Positions 51,786 to 62,522 of a DNA stretch of 64,000 nucleotides are shown here, one piece after another (positions within the stretch are counted from its first letter, which is position 1; every line of letters begins with the position of its first letter). The DNA is from Smittia aterrima (Eukaryota > Arthropoda > Insecta > Diptera > Chironomidae), in NCBI GenBank assembly GCA_033063855.1, contig CP093831.1, positions 11,470,001 to 11,534,000 of the forward strand, in the 5' to 3' direction. Both the position numbers and the translations under genes were made by a program. A model generated the notes under the pieces. It was given only the letters and a program-made list of their open reading frames with translations, was not told the DNA's origin and searched no databases.

Positions 51786-54700
51786 CACAAAAGCAGAATT
51801 GAACAATAGAACTTTTAAAGTTTCGCATAAATCGATAGCAGAAGTTGTTGCGGACAAGTTCGTGAGTAAATAAAACTGATGTCGGACAATTTCAATGTTA
51901 CTCGTCTTGTTGGCAGAAAAAAAAAGTTTGAATGACCTACCATAAAATCAGTAGCGAGTACAATAGGCGAGTGATGTCGAGCAGCGGAAAATGATTCTCC
52001 GGACTGAGGAGGATGAGATACTAAGCCAGACCAAATTACGTATTAACAATGAGTCTGGTGATGTGCAGAGTGAGGACAAACAAAATCAACGGCGGACCAA
52101 ATCTTCTTTGTTAGAGGATCAATTGAGCGAACATAAAATGTAAATCACAATAATAATGGACATCGAGAATAATTGGAACAAATTTCATCATAACGAGTTC
52201 GTGTTTCTTCTTTCGTTTCCATTTCTTTTCACCCTCGTCCAATGTTGATTTTCGTCTCGGTGTAAAACTTTTTACGAGGCAAACTTTCTCGCTTCTTCTC
52301 ATAGCGGAAATAAAGCATTTGGCAGCTCGGGGGTTGATGGAGGTCGCCTCAAGTTATTGTTATAAGAGAGTCTCCCGGTTTCCCGGTTTATCACAAATTT
52401 AAGTCCAATTACAAATGTCTTGTCAATGAAAAACTTTATGAGATTGCGGAAAAGGAAGAGAAACCCTACAGCGAATAAGAAAGAGAATAAGTGAAATGGA
52501 CGCGATTATTTATTAAAAATATCTCTTGTTTGCTTCATTGACACAGCAGGATCACGAAAAGGAAAGACCATCGACGCATGTATGATGGAGCAATCATAAT
52601 TTGCGAAGACGGCAGCACATTAAAACACAATTTGCTCGCGCCATAACGCAAAGCATGAAGCATCCATCTAATTTAATCCTGGGAAACTTAATTTTCCGAA
52701 AGCTTATATGATTAGCTTCATAGAGAGTCAGTCCTTGACTACGATAAGCCACCGAAAGATGGGAGAATGTAGGTCGAGATGAGGGAAGAAGATATCGACT
52801 AAAGTATAAAACTTATAAAATAAATAAAACTTTTGTTGTGCTTTTTCAAATACTTTCTTATCAGCGAAGGTTGGATGAACGAGCAGGAATCGAGTAGATG
52901 ACGAAAATCAAAGAGAACAGGAAAACTTTTTTTTTCTATCCACCGAAATCCCTTCGACTTGCGAGCTGAGATTATTGGGGATTTCCTTTGTTCCTCCTTG
53001 TTGTTTCAGTTAAGAGACAAAATGAGCCGAATAAGAAGAAAGAGCTTTGTCAGCTTAAAACATATTGATAAATTTTGGAATAAGAATTATTTTTCTCCGC
53101 TATCAGCATCATCGTTGGTTGCGGATATGTGCGATTAAAATAAATTTCCTTTTGTCTCCGAATCCGCTTAGTGGCTCAAATTGCGAAACCTCAGGCGGCA
53201 AGGCCTGAGCCTTAGGAACCGAATGGCGCTAATTTATTTTCTGTTGAATCATTATTGTCGGTTGGTTTTCAGGCTTTTCTGTGATATTGAGAAACATCAA
53301 GTGTGTTTAATACGCTCAGTCGGAATGAGTGATGCTTTAAGCCTTCTCCATTCGGATAAACATGGAGCGAACAACTCTCCTTCTCAACATGATTCGAATA
53401 CAAGAACTTTTTTATAAGCTCACACACACCCACACACTCCTCACGACGATGACAGATTTGAGACGCTTTCAATCTCCGACGTTTCCTCGCAGCCTACAAA
53501 AAGAAATGTGAAGAGGAAAACATCAATATAAGATGATTAATTTATGAACGATGCCTTTTTTGTGTGTGCTTTTTGAGCACAATCGAAATATCTCAGTTTC
53601 CCAAACAACCGGCACGAAAAATCGATTGCGGATTTCTCCGCTAACCCGTTCGTGATTCCTAAACTAAGCTGCACGTGTTCTATTATTTTCGCGAGAGTGG
53701 AAATCAATAAATCGTCGAGTATGTGCGTCGGACGGAAAAAAGAAAATTCAATTAACATCGAGACAATAAATTCCCATCAGACATTTTCGAAAGTTGCTCC
53801 TTGTTGTGGCGAAATTTTTCATCGAATTAATGAATTTTTCATGAAAATTTATTTTTTGCGAGTGTTTGAAAAATATTTCATCAGAGTTTGAAAGCGCAGC
53901 TTTGTCTGGATAAATAAAAAAGAAAACATTCTGAGCTCACACTCTACACAGAAAGTTCATTGAATCGAAGCGCTTGAGAAAGTAGATTTAAGGTAAATTT
54001 ATTTACGGATCGTGGCAGATTTTGGAAGTGCAAAATGTAACAGAGAAGTAAGAATTTGACTTCGTGATGCAAAGATTTCTATAAAACGATTCACGGAACT
54101 TATGAATTGCTCCCATTGACTTATGTCGTGTGCTCACCTTGTCGTGAGCTCGAAAATTAGGAAAAAAAAGGTTCGAAAGGTGTCTTTGACCAAAGCACTT
54201 TCCTGCATCATCAAAAAGCAAAGTTTTTGGGACTTGAAAGCGTTTCGACTCGACTCAGACACCCCAATCCTCAACTTCATTATTCATGATATTTTTATTA
54301 AATTCGATACAATTTTATGCTTTCCTGCAGTTTTCAAAAAAGAGCGTGGATAATAAAAAAATGTTTTCATCATAAATTTTTATAAAGTGTTTTTGCGTTT
54401 AAGGATCGGGCCATCGTCGTCGGGACGATTTGCAAAGGGAAACTGAAATTTTTCCTGTTTTCAGTATCGGAAGGAGAGAATCGACGAAGTGGAGGAAAAT
54501 ATTTAAATTCACTCAACGATTAATATTTTATTTTCTTGATTTTATGTGTGCAACAACGAAACGATAAATTAACTCGATTTCATGTTTCACTTCGGTTTTT
54601 CGCAAATTCCGTCCGCCAACACATCAAACATCATTCGGTATTCATTCAGATTCTGACTATACTCACACGTCATCCAATATTCATGGTAATGCTTTTCCTC

Positions 54701-57190
54701 GCTGCCTGAGAGGGAAGAAAAGTCAAAATCAGATCAGTTTGAACACGAAATACGTTTCCAATGAAACCGTCAATTGTGTGTTTTGGAAAAGATCAAATCT
54801 ATTTAGAAGCAAATATGAAAAACAAGAATTTATCAATGAATGTACTTGTTTCCTAGCAACTCTTCATATTGGAGTTTTGTGTTTTATTGAGAATTGCAGA
54901 TTGCATAAAAAAAATCGTTGGCAATCATGTTTCAGCTTCTGGCTGACTTGTTTTCAAACCTTTGCGAGCTCAAGTGATGTCGGATGTCGTCGATTTGCTG
55001 TGTAAATAAATAAAATGCTTCGAGCTGAAACGTGGACTGGTTAAGCGTAACTACTAGCAACTAGCTATTGAAGCTTTTAGCAAACGCTTTCGAGGAGAAA
55101 AAGAAATCTCATCATAGAACGCCATTCGATGAATGATTGACGAGAATTCTAAAAGCTTTAATTCCAATCCAATCATTCTTCTTCGCTTCGTCATCACGTA
55201 CAACTTGAGCGACAAGGTAGAATAAAAAATTTGCAACTGAAAGAACTCTTTGTGAAGGAAATTTCTTCCGTTGATTATTTTCCAAACACAGCGAAAGGTA
55301 ATTGACCCAACATTATCGACGTCGTAATGCAACACAAAGAATCATTGGATTTTGTAAATCCTCTTGAAAATCTCATTTTGCATCCATTTGCATCATCATC
55401 TGAAAATGTCACAGAGCTCAAATTATATTGCAGCATCAGCATTCGAACTCATTGTGGATGTGAATTAAGGAAGCAAAAGCTTTGAGTGTAGCTTACAAAT
55501 CTTGAAACTTTCTCTTCGTTATCATCGTTAAATCAAATATAAAGTTCAAACATAAACAATTTGAATTCTCGCTCAGTTATCACGTTGAACTGAAATGAAT
55601 CGTGTGTCAAGATTGATGAGGAAGTAATGAGGAAGCAGAAATTTTAAATTGCAATTAAGATCTTATTTATCCACTCGTGCCACTACCAATGAAATGAGGA
55701 AATAGTAATTTTCTCTTGCAGCTTGTGCAACTGTAATTCAATTAGTGAAAATTTAATTTTCAAACAATCTCATCGGTTTGTTATTGTGGCAACTCATTCT
55801 CTTCTCTTATATGTCCGACGATGTTCCATTATCCAACAATAACATAGCTGTCCGTAGTAAACGTATTAGGATGTGTGTGGGAGTGGTGGGAAGAGTGGAG
55901 AAAGCAAATATTAATTCAAGATAAAGCCCTTGAAGAAAGCTCTTGGAATTGATAGAGGGAAATGCTGGATGATATTAGTTGGTGATGGTGGCTTTCCCCA
56001 AATATTATCTCAAGAGCGTCGTCCATTGATGTTAAAAGCGATCATTACTATTAATTAGAAAGCCCATTCGAAATGAATTAAATTATAGATCCTAGTCCAA
56101 AGCATCACATTAAATAAATAAGCATTTCATTATAAGAGAGAGAGATTACTTTCGGGTGGCGATAGCGAAGCTTGAAACATCCGAATCATCATAGGTCCGA
56201 CAAGGACGACGACGGGCAAAGTTAAATCAATCACTCAAGCAGCACTTAATCGGGGGAAATACAAGCCATCATCATCATGTAATTTTCCTTTCTCCGCATA
56301 CATCTGCAAACATAGAAAATCCGTTTCCAGAATACGTGAGAACATTCGCTTGTTGTTGTTTGAGAAGGGAAAGCAGGAACGAAGTGGTCCATTGATTGAT
56401 TCCATAATTGTTGTTTCGCATTGCAGTGGCATCGATGGGGAATTTTATCTCTAGACATGAAGTCATGTCGAGTTATTTTTCAATAACTTGATCTCTTCTG
56501 ACACGACGATATCAATAACGTTCGTCTACTATGTTGACGTTCATGACAAATCGTCATAGAGAAAGGAAATTCCAGTTCTATGAACTAAAACCTCATCCAA
56601 TCTCCAATCTATCACCTTCAAGGTGTTATCACGAATAGCTTTCTCCTGCGTCAATTAATCATAATCTTGTTTAATTTGCAACATGCTCGAGGTAATGAAA
56701 GTTGAGTGTTAAGATGGAAATGGGCACTAATAGAAGTGGAAATTATTCCGTTAACGGATTTGCAGCCTCTCGACAATTAAGTCATGAGTAAGGAACCGGA
56801 AACTTTGCGTTAATTATTCTTATCAAAATAGAACACAGTCTGGTGAACATACGAGATGGAAAGGTGATGAATGAATTTGAAGTTTCCGGTGCTTAGGTAA
56901 AAATAATCTTTGAAATAGACTTACGCACGGAAGCTTTCGTCGGATAATTTTCTAGCTCTTTCTAACTCTTTAGAAAATATGCTGAATGAAAATGTGAAGC
57001 CATGTGAAAGTCACAAATAGAGTCAATCAGCGTCGAAAGGTTTAGTGTTTCTACTAAAAAGTTTTTAGTCCTCAGCAGCTCGTTTCTAATGCAAATTGAA
57101 ATGTAGCATTGAATTGCAAGATAATGTTTTATTCTTCAAAAAAATTGCTTGTCCATATCAAAGTTGTCATGCGAATAAAATGAATTTTCT

Positions 57191-57225
57191 AATATCATAT
57201 GTTATATATTATATTATATATAATT
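57191..57225. repeat. AT-rich alternating tract
   Basis: TATATAT-type alternating sequence with partial inverted symmetry, about 0.2 kb upstream of the hnRNP U-like start codon. Confidence 0.7.
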
Positions 57226-57277
57226 TCTATGCAATTTAAACTTAAAATCCGTTAATTCAAAAAAAAAAAGGTTTCAA

Positions 57278-57290
57278 TGACATCTGGTGG
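57278..57290 (-). promoter_or_regulatory. CTCF-like motif upstream of the hnRNP U-like gene
   Basis: On the minus strand this reads CCACCAGATGTCA, 12 of 13 positions of the general CTCF core CCASYAGRKGGCR. It lies about 140 bases before the start codon. Binding is not shown; it may instead be part of the core promoter. Confidence 0.3.
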
Positions 57291-57427
57291 TCGGAGAAAA
57301 ATATTCTGCAAGGGAAAGATATCTACGACAACAATTTCATTTCTAAACTCGGTTTTCAAGAAAAAATTAAAATCGAAGTTTCCTGTTATTAATAAGCGTA
57401 TTTAGTTGTTTTTAGTGTGTCGAGAAG

Positions 57428-60400
57428 ATGGATTTTCAAAAGATGAAAGTTATAGAGCTAAGGGCAGAGCTTCAAGCGAGAGGATTAGACACAAAAGGTG
57501 AAATAATTGAAATGTTTGAAATTGACTCCAGTGAAAATTTAATTTTATTATTATTATGAAAACAGGAGTGAAAGCGGCGCTTATCGATAGACTTAAAGAA
57601 GCAATGGATTTGGAGCAACAACAAGCTGGTAAGGATCAAAGTTTAAAAGTGATATCTCTTTGTGTAATCATGAAATATATTTTGCTGAGAAAATTGAAAG
57701 TCACGGAGTTCCCAAACGCAATCTTCAGCACAATCTTTACAAAAAAATATTCGAATGAATTCGACTCTTTCCTACTTACATTTCAAAAGAAATTTGATAT
57801 TGTCTAACAACATTTTGAAATATCAACTTCATTTAATAATCCTGAGTAATATTAACTGAAAGAAGAAATATTTTAATTTCTGGAAAAAGCCGGTTGATGT
57901 TGTCGATTCTTTTTGCATATGCTGAAGTTTTCTTTGAGAGTATTAGTGACAATAAACCGCGCTTACAAAATCCAACAAGAAATTGATGATTAAAATTCAT
58001 TTTAATAGGCGGAGGTGTAGCAGTTCCAGTCATTCCTGTCGTTTCGTCAGATCAAGAACCTGTCGTTCCCGATACTCCAAGACGACGAAGTAGTCGATCG
58101 AGAACAAAATCCCCGGAGCCGATTGTGACAAAAATTCAAGATCCATCTTTGTCGGCGGTTCCAGAAGAATCCGAAGAAAATCCCGAAGAAGAAAGTGTCA
58201 AAGATTCAATAGACGCTCAAATGTATGAAAAGATAATTGATGAGATGGATGTCGATGAGGAAAACGCTCAAGATGTGAACGAAGATGAGCTTCTTGCTGA
58301 ACCAGAAGAATCAAAGATAACCTCAGACAATCCTAATCAGGAGGAAAATTTACCAACAACTGAGGGTGATAACCCAACAGAAGAGAAAATGGTCACAGAC
58401 GATGAAAATCGCGGGACGAAACGACGATCAGACTCACCGTCGAAGGGTAATACACCAAAAAAACGTCAGAGACTTCCCCCACCGAATGTTGAAGACTTTG
58501 TTAACGATGAAGATGAACCAGAGTTGGACGAAAGCTTAGTGCAGCTCTCATGGTGTAAGTTTAAAACTGAAAAGGTTCATTATCTCAATTTATGACGTAA
58601 ATTATTTCATTTTTAGTTGATTCTGACTTGAACTTGAAAATCAACCGAGAAACATTCTGTTCGGCACAGTCTCTTTCCGATACTGGCCTTGCTTTGGTCT
58701 GGGCTGGAGCACGCGCTAATTATGGAGCTATTAACAACGGAAAATACTTTTTCGAAGTTCAGTTACTTGCTTTCAACTCGAAGATCAATTACCCAAATGA
58801 AAGAAACCTTCATGAGATTCGCTGTGGATGGTCGACATCTAATGCAAATCTTCAACTTGGAGAGCATGCAACTTCTTTCGGCATTGACTCTTCGGGAAAG
58901 AAATGCAACAACTCTGAATTCGTCGAGTATGCCTGTAGACTACGAGTGGAAGATGTGATTGGAGTTCACCTTGATGTGAATGATGACAAATGCAAGATTC
59001 ATTTCACAGTCAACGGAAAGGACTATGGTGTCGCTTATGAATTTGAAAAAAGCTCGCTGGGTGAAGAAGCTCTTTATCCTCACATTTCAACGAAAAATGT
59101 TGAATACAAAGTAAACTTTGGTCAGCTTGAACAATCGCTGTGGAGTGTAAATCGAGACAAATATAAGGAAAATGAGCTTAAGAGACGTCGAGCTGATTTG
59201 GAACGTAAAAAGAAAGATCTTGAACGAAAACGTGAAGACAAGATAAAGAAGAAAGCAGACGCAGCAGCAAAGTTAGAACAAGCAGCTTTGAAAGAAGCTG
59301 AAGATGTAGCTAAGCAGGAAGAGACTGCAGCGAAACCGGAAACATCTGAAAAGCCTGATGAAGTTCCAGCTGAAGCTCCAGCTGAAGCTCCAGTCGAAGA
59401 AGCTGCGCCTGCTGAAACACCTGCACCTGAAGAAAAAGTTGAAGTGACGCCAATTGTAGAAGAGCCTGAAGAAGAGGAACCAGTGCTTCCTGAAGATATT
59501 TCTGAGGAAGAGATTGATCAAGAGACACCATTAGGCAATTGCGCGCCTGATTTTGTGTACATCAATAAAGTACCGATCGATCAACTGGTGAAAGGACCTC
59601 GACGACCTGAGACACGAGCAGAGTGTGAAGTCATAATGATGATTGGACTTCCAGGAGCAGGAAAAAGTCACTGGGCCTTGGAAAAATCCGCAGCGAATCC
59701 AGAGAAACGTTATACGCTTTTAGGATCAAAGCATTTACTTGAACGAATGAAGATTCAAGGTGTAGCAAGAAAGCCAGGTAGCGGCCCTGGGCGGTGGGAG
59801 AAACTCATCGAGTTGTGTAACCGTGGCTTGTTGACGTTAAACGAAATCGCCTGCCAACGTCGACGAAACTACATTTTGGATCAACCGCATGTCTATATTT
59901 CTGATCAACGACGCAAAATGCGAGTCTATGGGGACTTTAAGCGTATCGCAGTCATTATCGTTCCAAACGAAGAAGAATACAAACGGCGATTCAAACAACG
60001 TTTGGATACTGAAGGCAAAGATATTCCAGAAGCTGCCGTTAATGAAATGAGAGCCAATCTGACACTTCCCGAGTTAGAATACCAATGGTTCAATGAGATC
60101 GTTTACGCCGACTTGGAGAAAGAGGCAGCACAAGCAGAAGTAAGCAAGGAGAACGAGCGAGGCAAGAAAGCTCTCAGCCAACGCAATCGCCATAACGACT
60201 TCAATCGAGGTGGACGCGATTTCAACAACCGCAATGATCGTCGATTTGGTGGCCGCAATGACCGCGGCAACGATTTCCGTCGCAATGATCGTTGGGGACC
60301 TCCAAATCGAGGAGGAAACCAACAAATGGGCGGAGGTGGCTACCGACGAGACTTTGATTATAACTCGAGAGGCCGAAACTGGAATGGACCAGACAACTGG

Positions 60401-61052
60401 TCAAATCGACCACGTCAAGGAGGATATGGAGGTAGTTGTAATTAATAATTGTTAAGATTTTTATTAAAAATTTCTAGTTGATTCTGCAGGAGCGCCCCCT
60501 CCTCGTCCTGGGCGAAAACAGCCCGATAACCGTGGCAACAATCGAGATCGCAGAGGAGGCAGTTGGGATCGACCACAGCAAGGCGGCAGCGCTAACAGAG
60601 GAGGCGGCAATCGTGATCGTCGCGTTGAAGGAAACAAAAAGTTCGGAAATAAATCTGAATGGAACTCTCAAGGCGGATCCGGAGGACAATGGGGAAACAA
60701 CTGGGGAAATAATTATGGAAATCAAGGTTTGCATAAGCAACTTATAAGAAAGAGTGTGGACAATAATAAAATTCATTCACAGGAGGAAGCGGTGGTTGGG
60801 GAAATAACCAATGGAATCAATCTCAGCAATACGGCAATTCAAACTCCGATGGTTCAGGCGATGCAAACCAACAGTGGATGGCTTATTATCAAGTAAGTTT
60901 CAATCTCATTTAAACAAAAACAAAAATATTTTAACAATTTTCTTTAATAGCAACAGCAACAAGCAGGTCAGCAGAATTGGTATAGCGATCAAAACTACGG
61001 AGGCGCCTTCTCATCGAACTCTTCATATGACAACAGCCAAGCGAAGCAATAA
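57428..61052 (+). CDS. HNRNPUL1: hnRNP U-like nuclear RNA/DNA-binding protein (7 exons, 980 residues)
   Basis: Exons: 57428-57497, 57566-57628, 58009-58554, 58617-60431, 60490-60726, 60783-60892, 60951-61052; all GT-AG and in phase. Residues 6-38 form a SAP DNA-binding motif (MKVIELRAELQARGL, then VKAALIDRL) split over exons 1 and 2. Residues 60-225 are acidic with an RRRSSRSR patch and a nuclear-signal-like TPKKRQR. Residues about 245-400 are a SPRY domain. A basic helix (405-445) and an Ala/Glu/Pro-rich linker (478-505) follow. Residues 565-730 are a P-loop kinase-like domain with Walker A GLPGAGKS at 570-577 and the family signature NYILDQPHVY. The tail is RGG/Asn/Gln-rich. Family members bind pre-mRNA and chromatin in the nucleus and act in transcription, splicing and DNA-damage response. 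The domain order and length fit the family. The choice between hnRNPU, UL1 and UL2 orthology is not resolvable here. Confidence 0.95.
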
Positions 61053-61507
61053 TTCAACAATTGCCGGCCGTCATTGCTGTAAATTTGAGCATCCAAATTT
61101 TTTTAAGCATAAAAAGAATTTGTTCAATCGACTAATTAGTTACTTGGGTCTTTGTCAACTTTAATAGCGAACCTACATTTTACAGCGAACCTAATAGATA
61201 AGTTTAGTACAAATTCATGGTTATTAAGAGAAAACTAAAAGACCGAGCCCCATCACCAATTTTTAAATAGAGTTTGCCAGGCTTATAAGATTACTTACAA
61301 AATTAGCAATTGATTAAGAAGCATTTTCCCACAACATGTTTGATAAATAATTAGAAATATTTTATAGCATTAACGTTCGTCTAAACTATTTTGTAGCCGT
61401 TCAAGAAGAAGAAGAATCAAGCTTTCAGTTTTTTTCTCAGCTTCGAAAAATAAGTTTTCACAAATTTTCCTTGAAATTAAATTGAGTAGCACTAATGATT
61501 GATAAAC

Positions 61508-61546
61508 AATTGTAACGACAATTGTAAAATGTAATTGTAACGACAA
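61508..61546 (+). repeat. Direct repeat in the hnRNP U-like 3' UTR
   Basis: AATTGTAACGACAA occurs at 61508-61521 and again at 61533-61546, separated by 11 bases, just before the likely poly(A) signals. Confidence 0.6.
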
Positions 61547-61553
61547 CAAAAAA

Positions 61554-61563
61554 AATAAATAAA
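61554..61563 (+). promoter_or_regulatory. Overlapping polyadenylation signals of the hnRNP U-like gene
   Basis: Two overlapping AATAAA hexamers (61554 and 61558) lie about 500 bases past the stop codon. The 3' UTR would then be 61053 to roughly 61590. No clear earlier AATAAA was noted in between. Confidence 0.5.
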
Positions 61564-61649
61564 ATTTGTGCAAATAACGATAAAGAGAGGACAATTAATT
61601 ATAAAGGATCTGTCCAAAGATTTCTCTTGAGTACTCTCAGGTCCGTCGA

Positions 61650-61696
61650 AGGCTTAATTAGGCTAATTAATTAATAAGGCTTAATTAAGCTTAATT
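61650..61696 (+). repeat. Imperfect repeat of GGCTTAATTA units with clustered TAATTA
   Basis: GGCTTAATTA, GGCTAATTAATTAATAA and GGCTTAATTAAGCTTAATT follow one another, giving several overlapping TAATTA cores and inverted symmetry around AAGCTT. The cluster lies between the hnRNP U-like poly(A) signals and the ATPsynF promoter region. Confidence 0.6.
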
Positions 61697-61723
61697 CTAA
61701 CTGAATTTTTAAACTTCATGTGC

Positions 61724-61783
61724 CGCCATCTGTTGTCCTCTGAGTTGTGTGTTCAGAAAAAAATTAAAGTTGTGCGTTCAGTG
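61724..61783 (+). promoter_or_regulatory. Probable ATPsynF promoter region
   Basis: GCCGCCATCTGTTGTC at 61724 is followed by TTCAGAAA and TTCAGTGAA initiator-like sequences (61771-61783), then about 60 bases of likely 5' UTR before the ATG at 61844. No TATA box is evident. The transcription start is inferred only. Confidence 0.35.
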
Positions 61784-61843
61784 AATTTGCTTTTGTGTGA
61801 GTTACTCAGTTTGCTGAAAATTTTCTGAATAAAACGCAGCAAA

Positions 61844-62406
61844 ATGGGCATTGGAGATTACCCAGCGGAATACAACCCGAAAATTCATGGGATTTACGAC
61901 CCAGCTCGCTTCTACGGCAAGCGTGAGTATCAATTCGTTGTGCAATATTCGATGTTTTTAGGTTTTTTCGAAATTTTTAAAAGTTCTCCCTATTATGCAA
62001 TATATTTTTCAATATTTTCGATTTAATTAAACATTCAACAACTTAGTGTTCTGATCTCGTAAATACTCACACTAATCTTCTTCTTTTGTTGTAGCTGACA
62101 CTCCTTTCGGCCAAGTCAAAGTAGGAGAGGTTGGAGCGTGGCTTGCTCGTCGCGAGAAGTCGCCAAGAGCTCTCGCTGGAGCTTTCAGCCGCGCTTTCTG
62201 GAGATGGCAACACAAGTATGCACAACCTAAACGTGCCGGTATTGCTCCATACTTCCAAGTTATTGTCGGTTCGATGATCTTCTTCTACGCCATCAACTAC
62301 GGAAAGATCAGTGAGTACCTTGAAAGTTTAAAGAAACAGCAACCTGACGATCACATTTTTTCTTCTTCTTCCTTCAGAGGCCCACAGAAACTACAAGTAC
62401 CATTAA
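61844..62406 (+). CDS. ATPsynF: ATP synthase subunit f, mitochondrial (3 exons, 107 residues)
   Basis: Exons 61844-61922, 62095-62310 and 62378-62406 join in phase 1 at both junctions (donors C|GTGAGT and A|GTGAGT). The protein begins MGIGDYPAEYNPKIHG, then YDPARFYGK, PFGQVKVGEVGAWL, a WRWQHKY segment, PKRAGIAPYF and a single hydrophobic helix at about residues 76-95 (IAPYFQVIVGSMIFFYAINY). It ends in the conserved HRNYKYH. This closely matches insect subunit f, a small membrane component of the F1Fo ATP synthase Fo sector in the inner mitochondrial membrane, involved in complex dimer structure. There is no cleavable transit peptide, as usual for this subunit. The start codon is fixed by the conserved N-terminus. 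It lies on the same strand as the hnRNP U-like gene, about 0.8 kb downstream. Confidence 0.96.
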
Positions 62407-62516
62407 TCTGCTGGAACAATATCTACTACAACAGCTTCTTAAGTAACATCCGATGAGTCGAGTAAAATTTCCATTTGAAAGAAAACTGTTTGAGGGGTGA
62501 ACATTTAGAAAAGCAA

Positions 62517-62522
62517 AATAAA
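62517..62522 (+). promoter_or_regulatory. Polyadenylation signal of ATPsynF
   Basis: AATAAA lies 111 bases after the stop codon in an A-rich stretch. This gives a short 3' UTR, typical of a small housekeeping gene. Confidence 0.6.

Larger units (their letters stand above)
46636..57427. other. Gene-poor region, about 10.8 kb
   Basis: No coding region is supported. The longest frame (49078-49518 minus, 146 codons) has no recognisable motif or splice context. Noted structures: three spaced copies of a TAGAAATTT-containing repeat at 50368-50472, a degenerate duplication at 51550-51785, and an AT-rich palindromic tract at 57191-57225. The right end must contain the promoter of the hnRNP U-like gene. 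Confidence 0.6.

Noticed and set aside
53190..53213. CTCAGGC hairpin with GCCTGAG
   Set aside because: The stem is only seven bases and there is no associated RNA gene or terminator context in a eukaryote.
57582..57590. TATCGATA, the DREF/BEAF element
   Set aside because: It lies inside coding exon 2 of the hnRNP U-like gene and encodes the SAP helix; a single copy is not evidence of a regulatory site.
58689..60455. Several open frames on both strands inside the hnRNP U-like exon 4
   Set aside because: Antisense or frame-shifted shadows of the repetitive Ala/Glu/Pro and RGG coding sequence.
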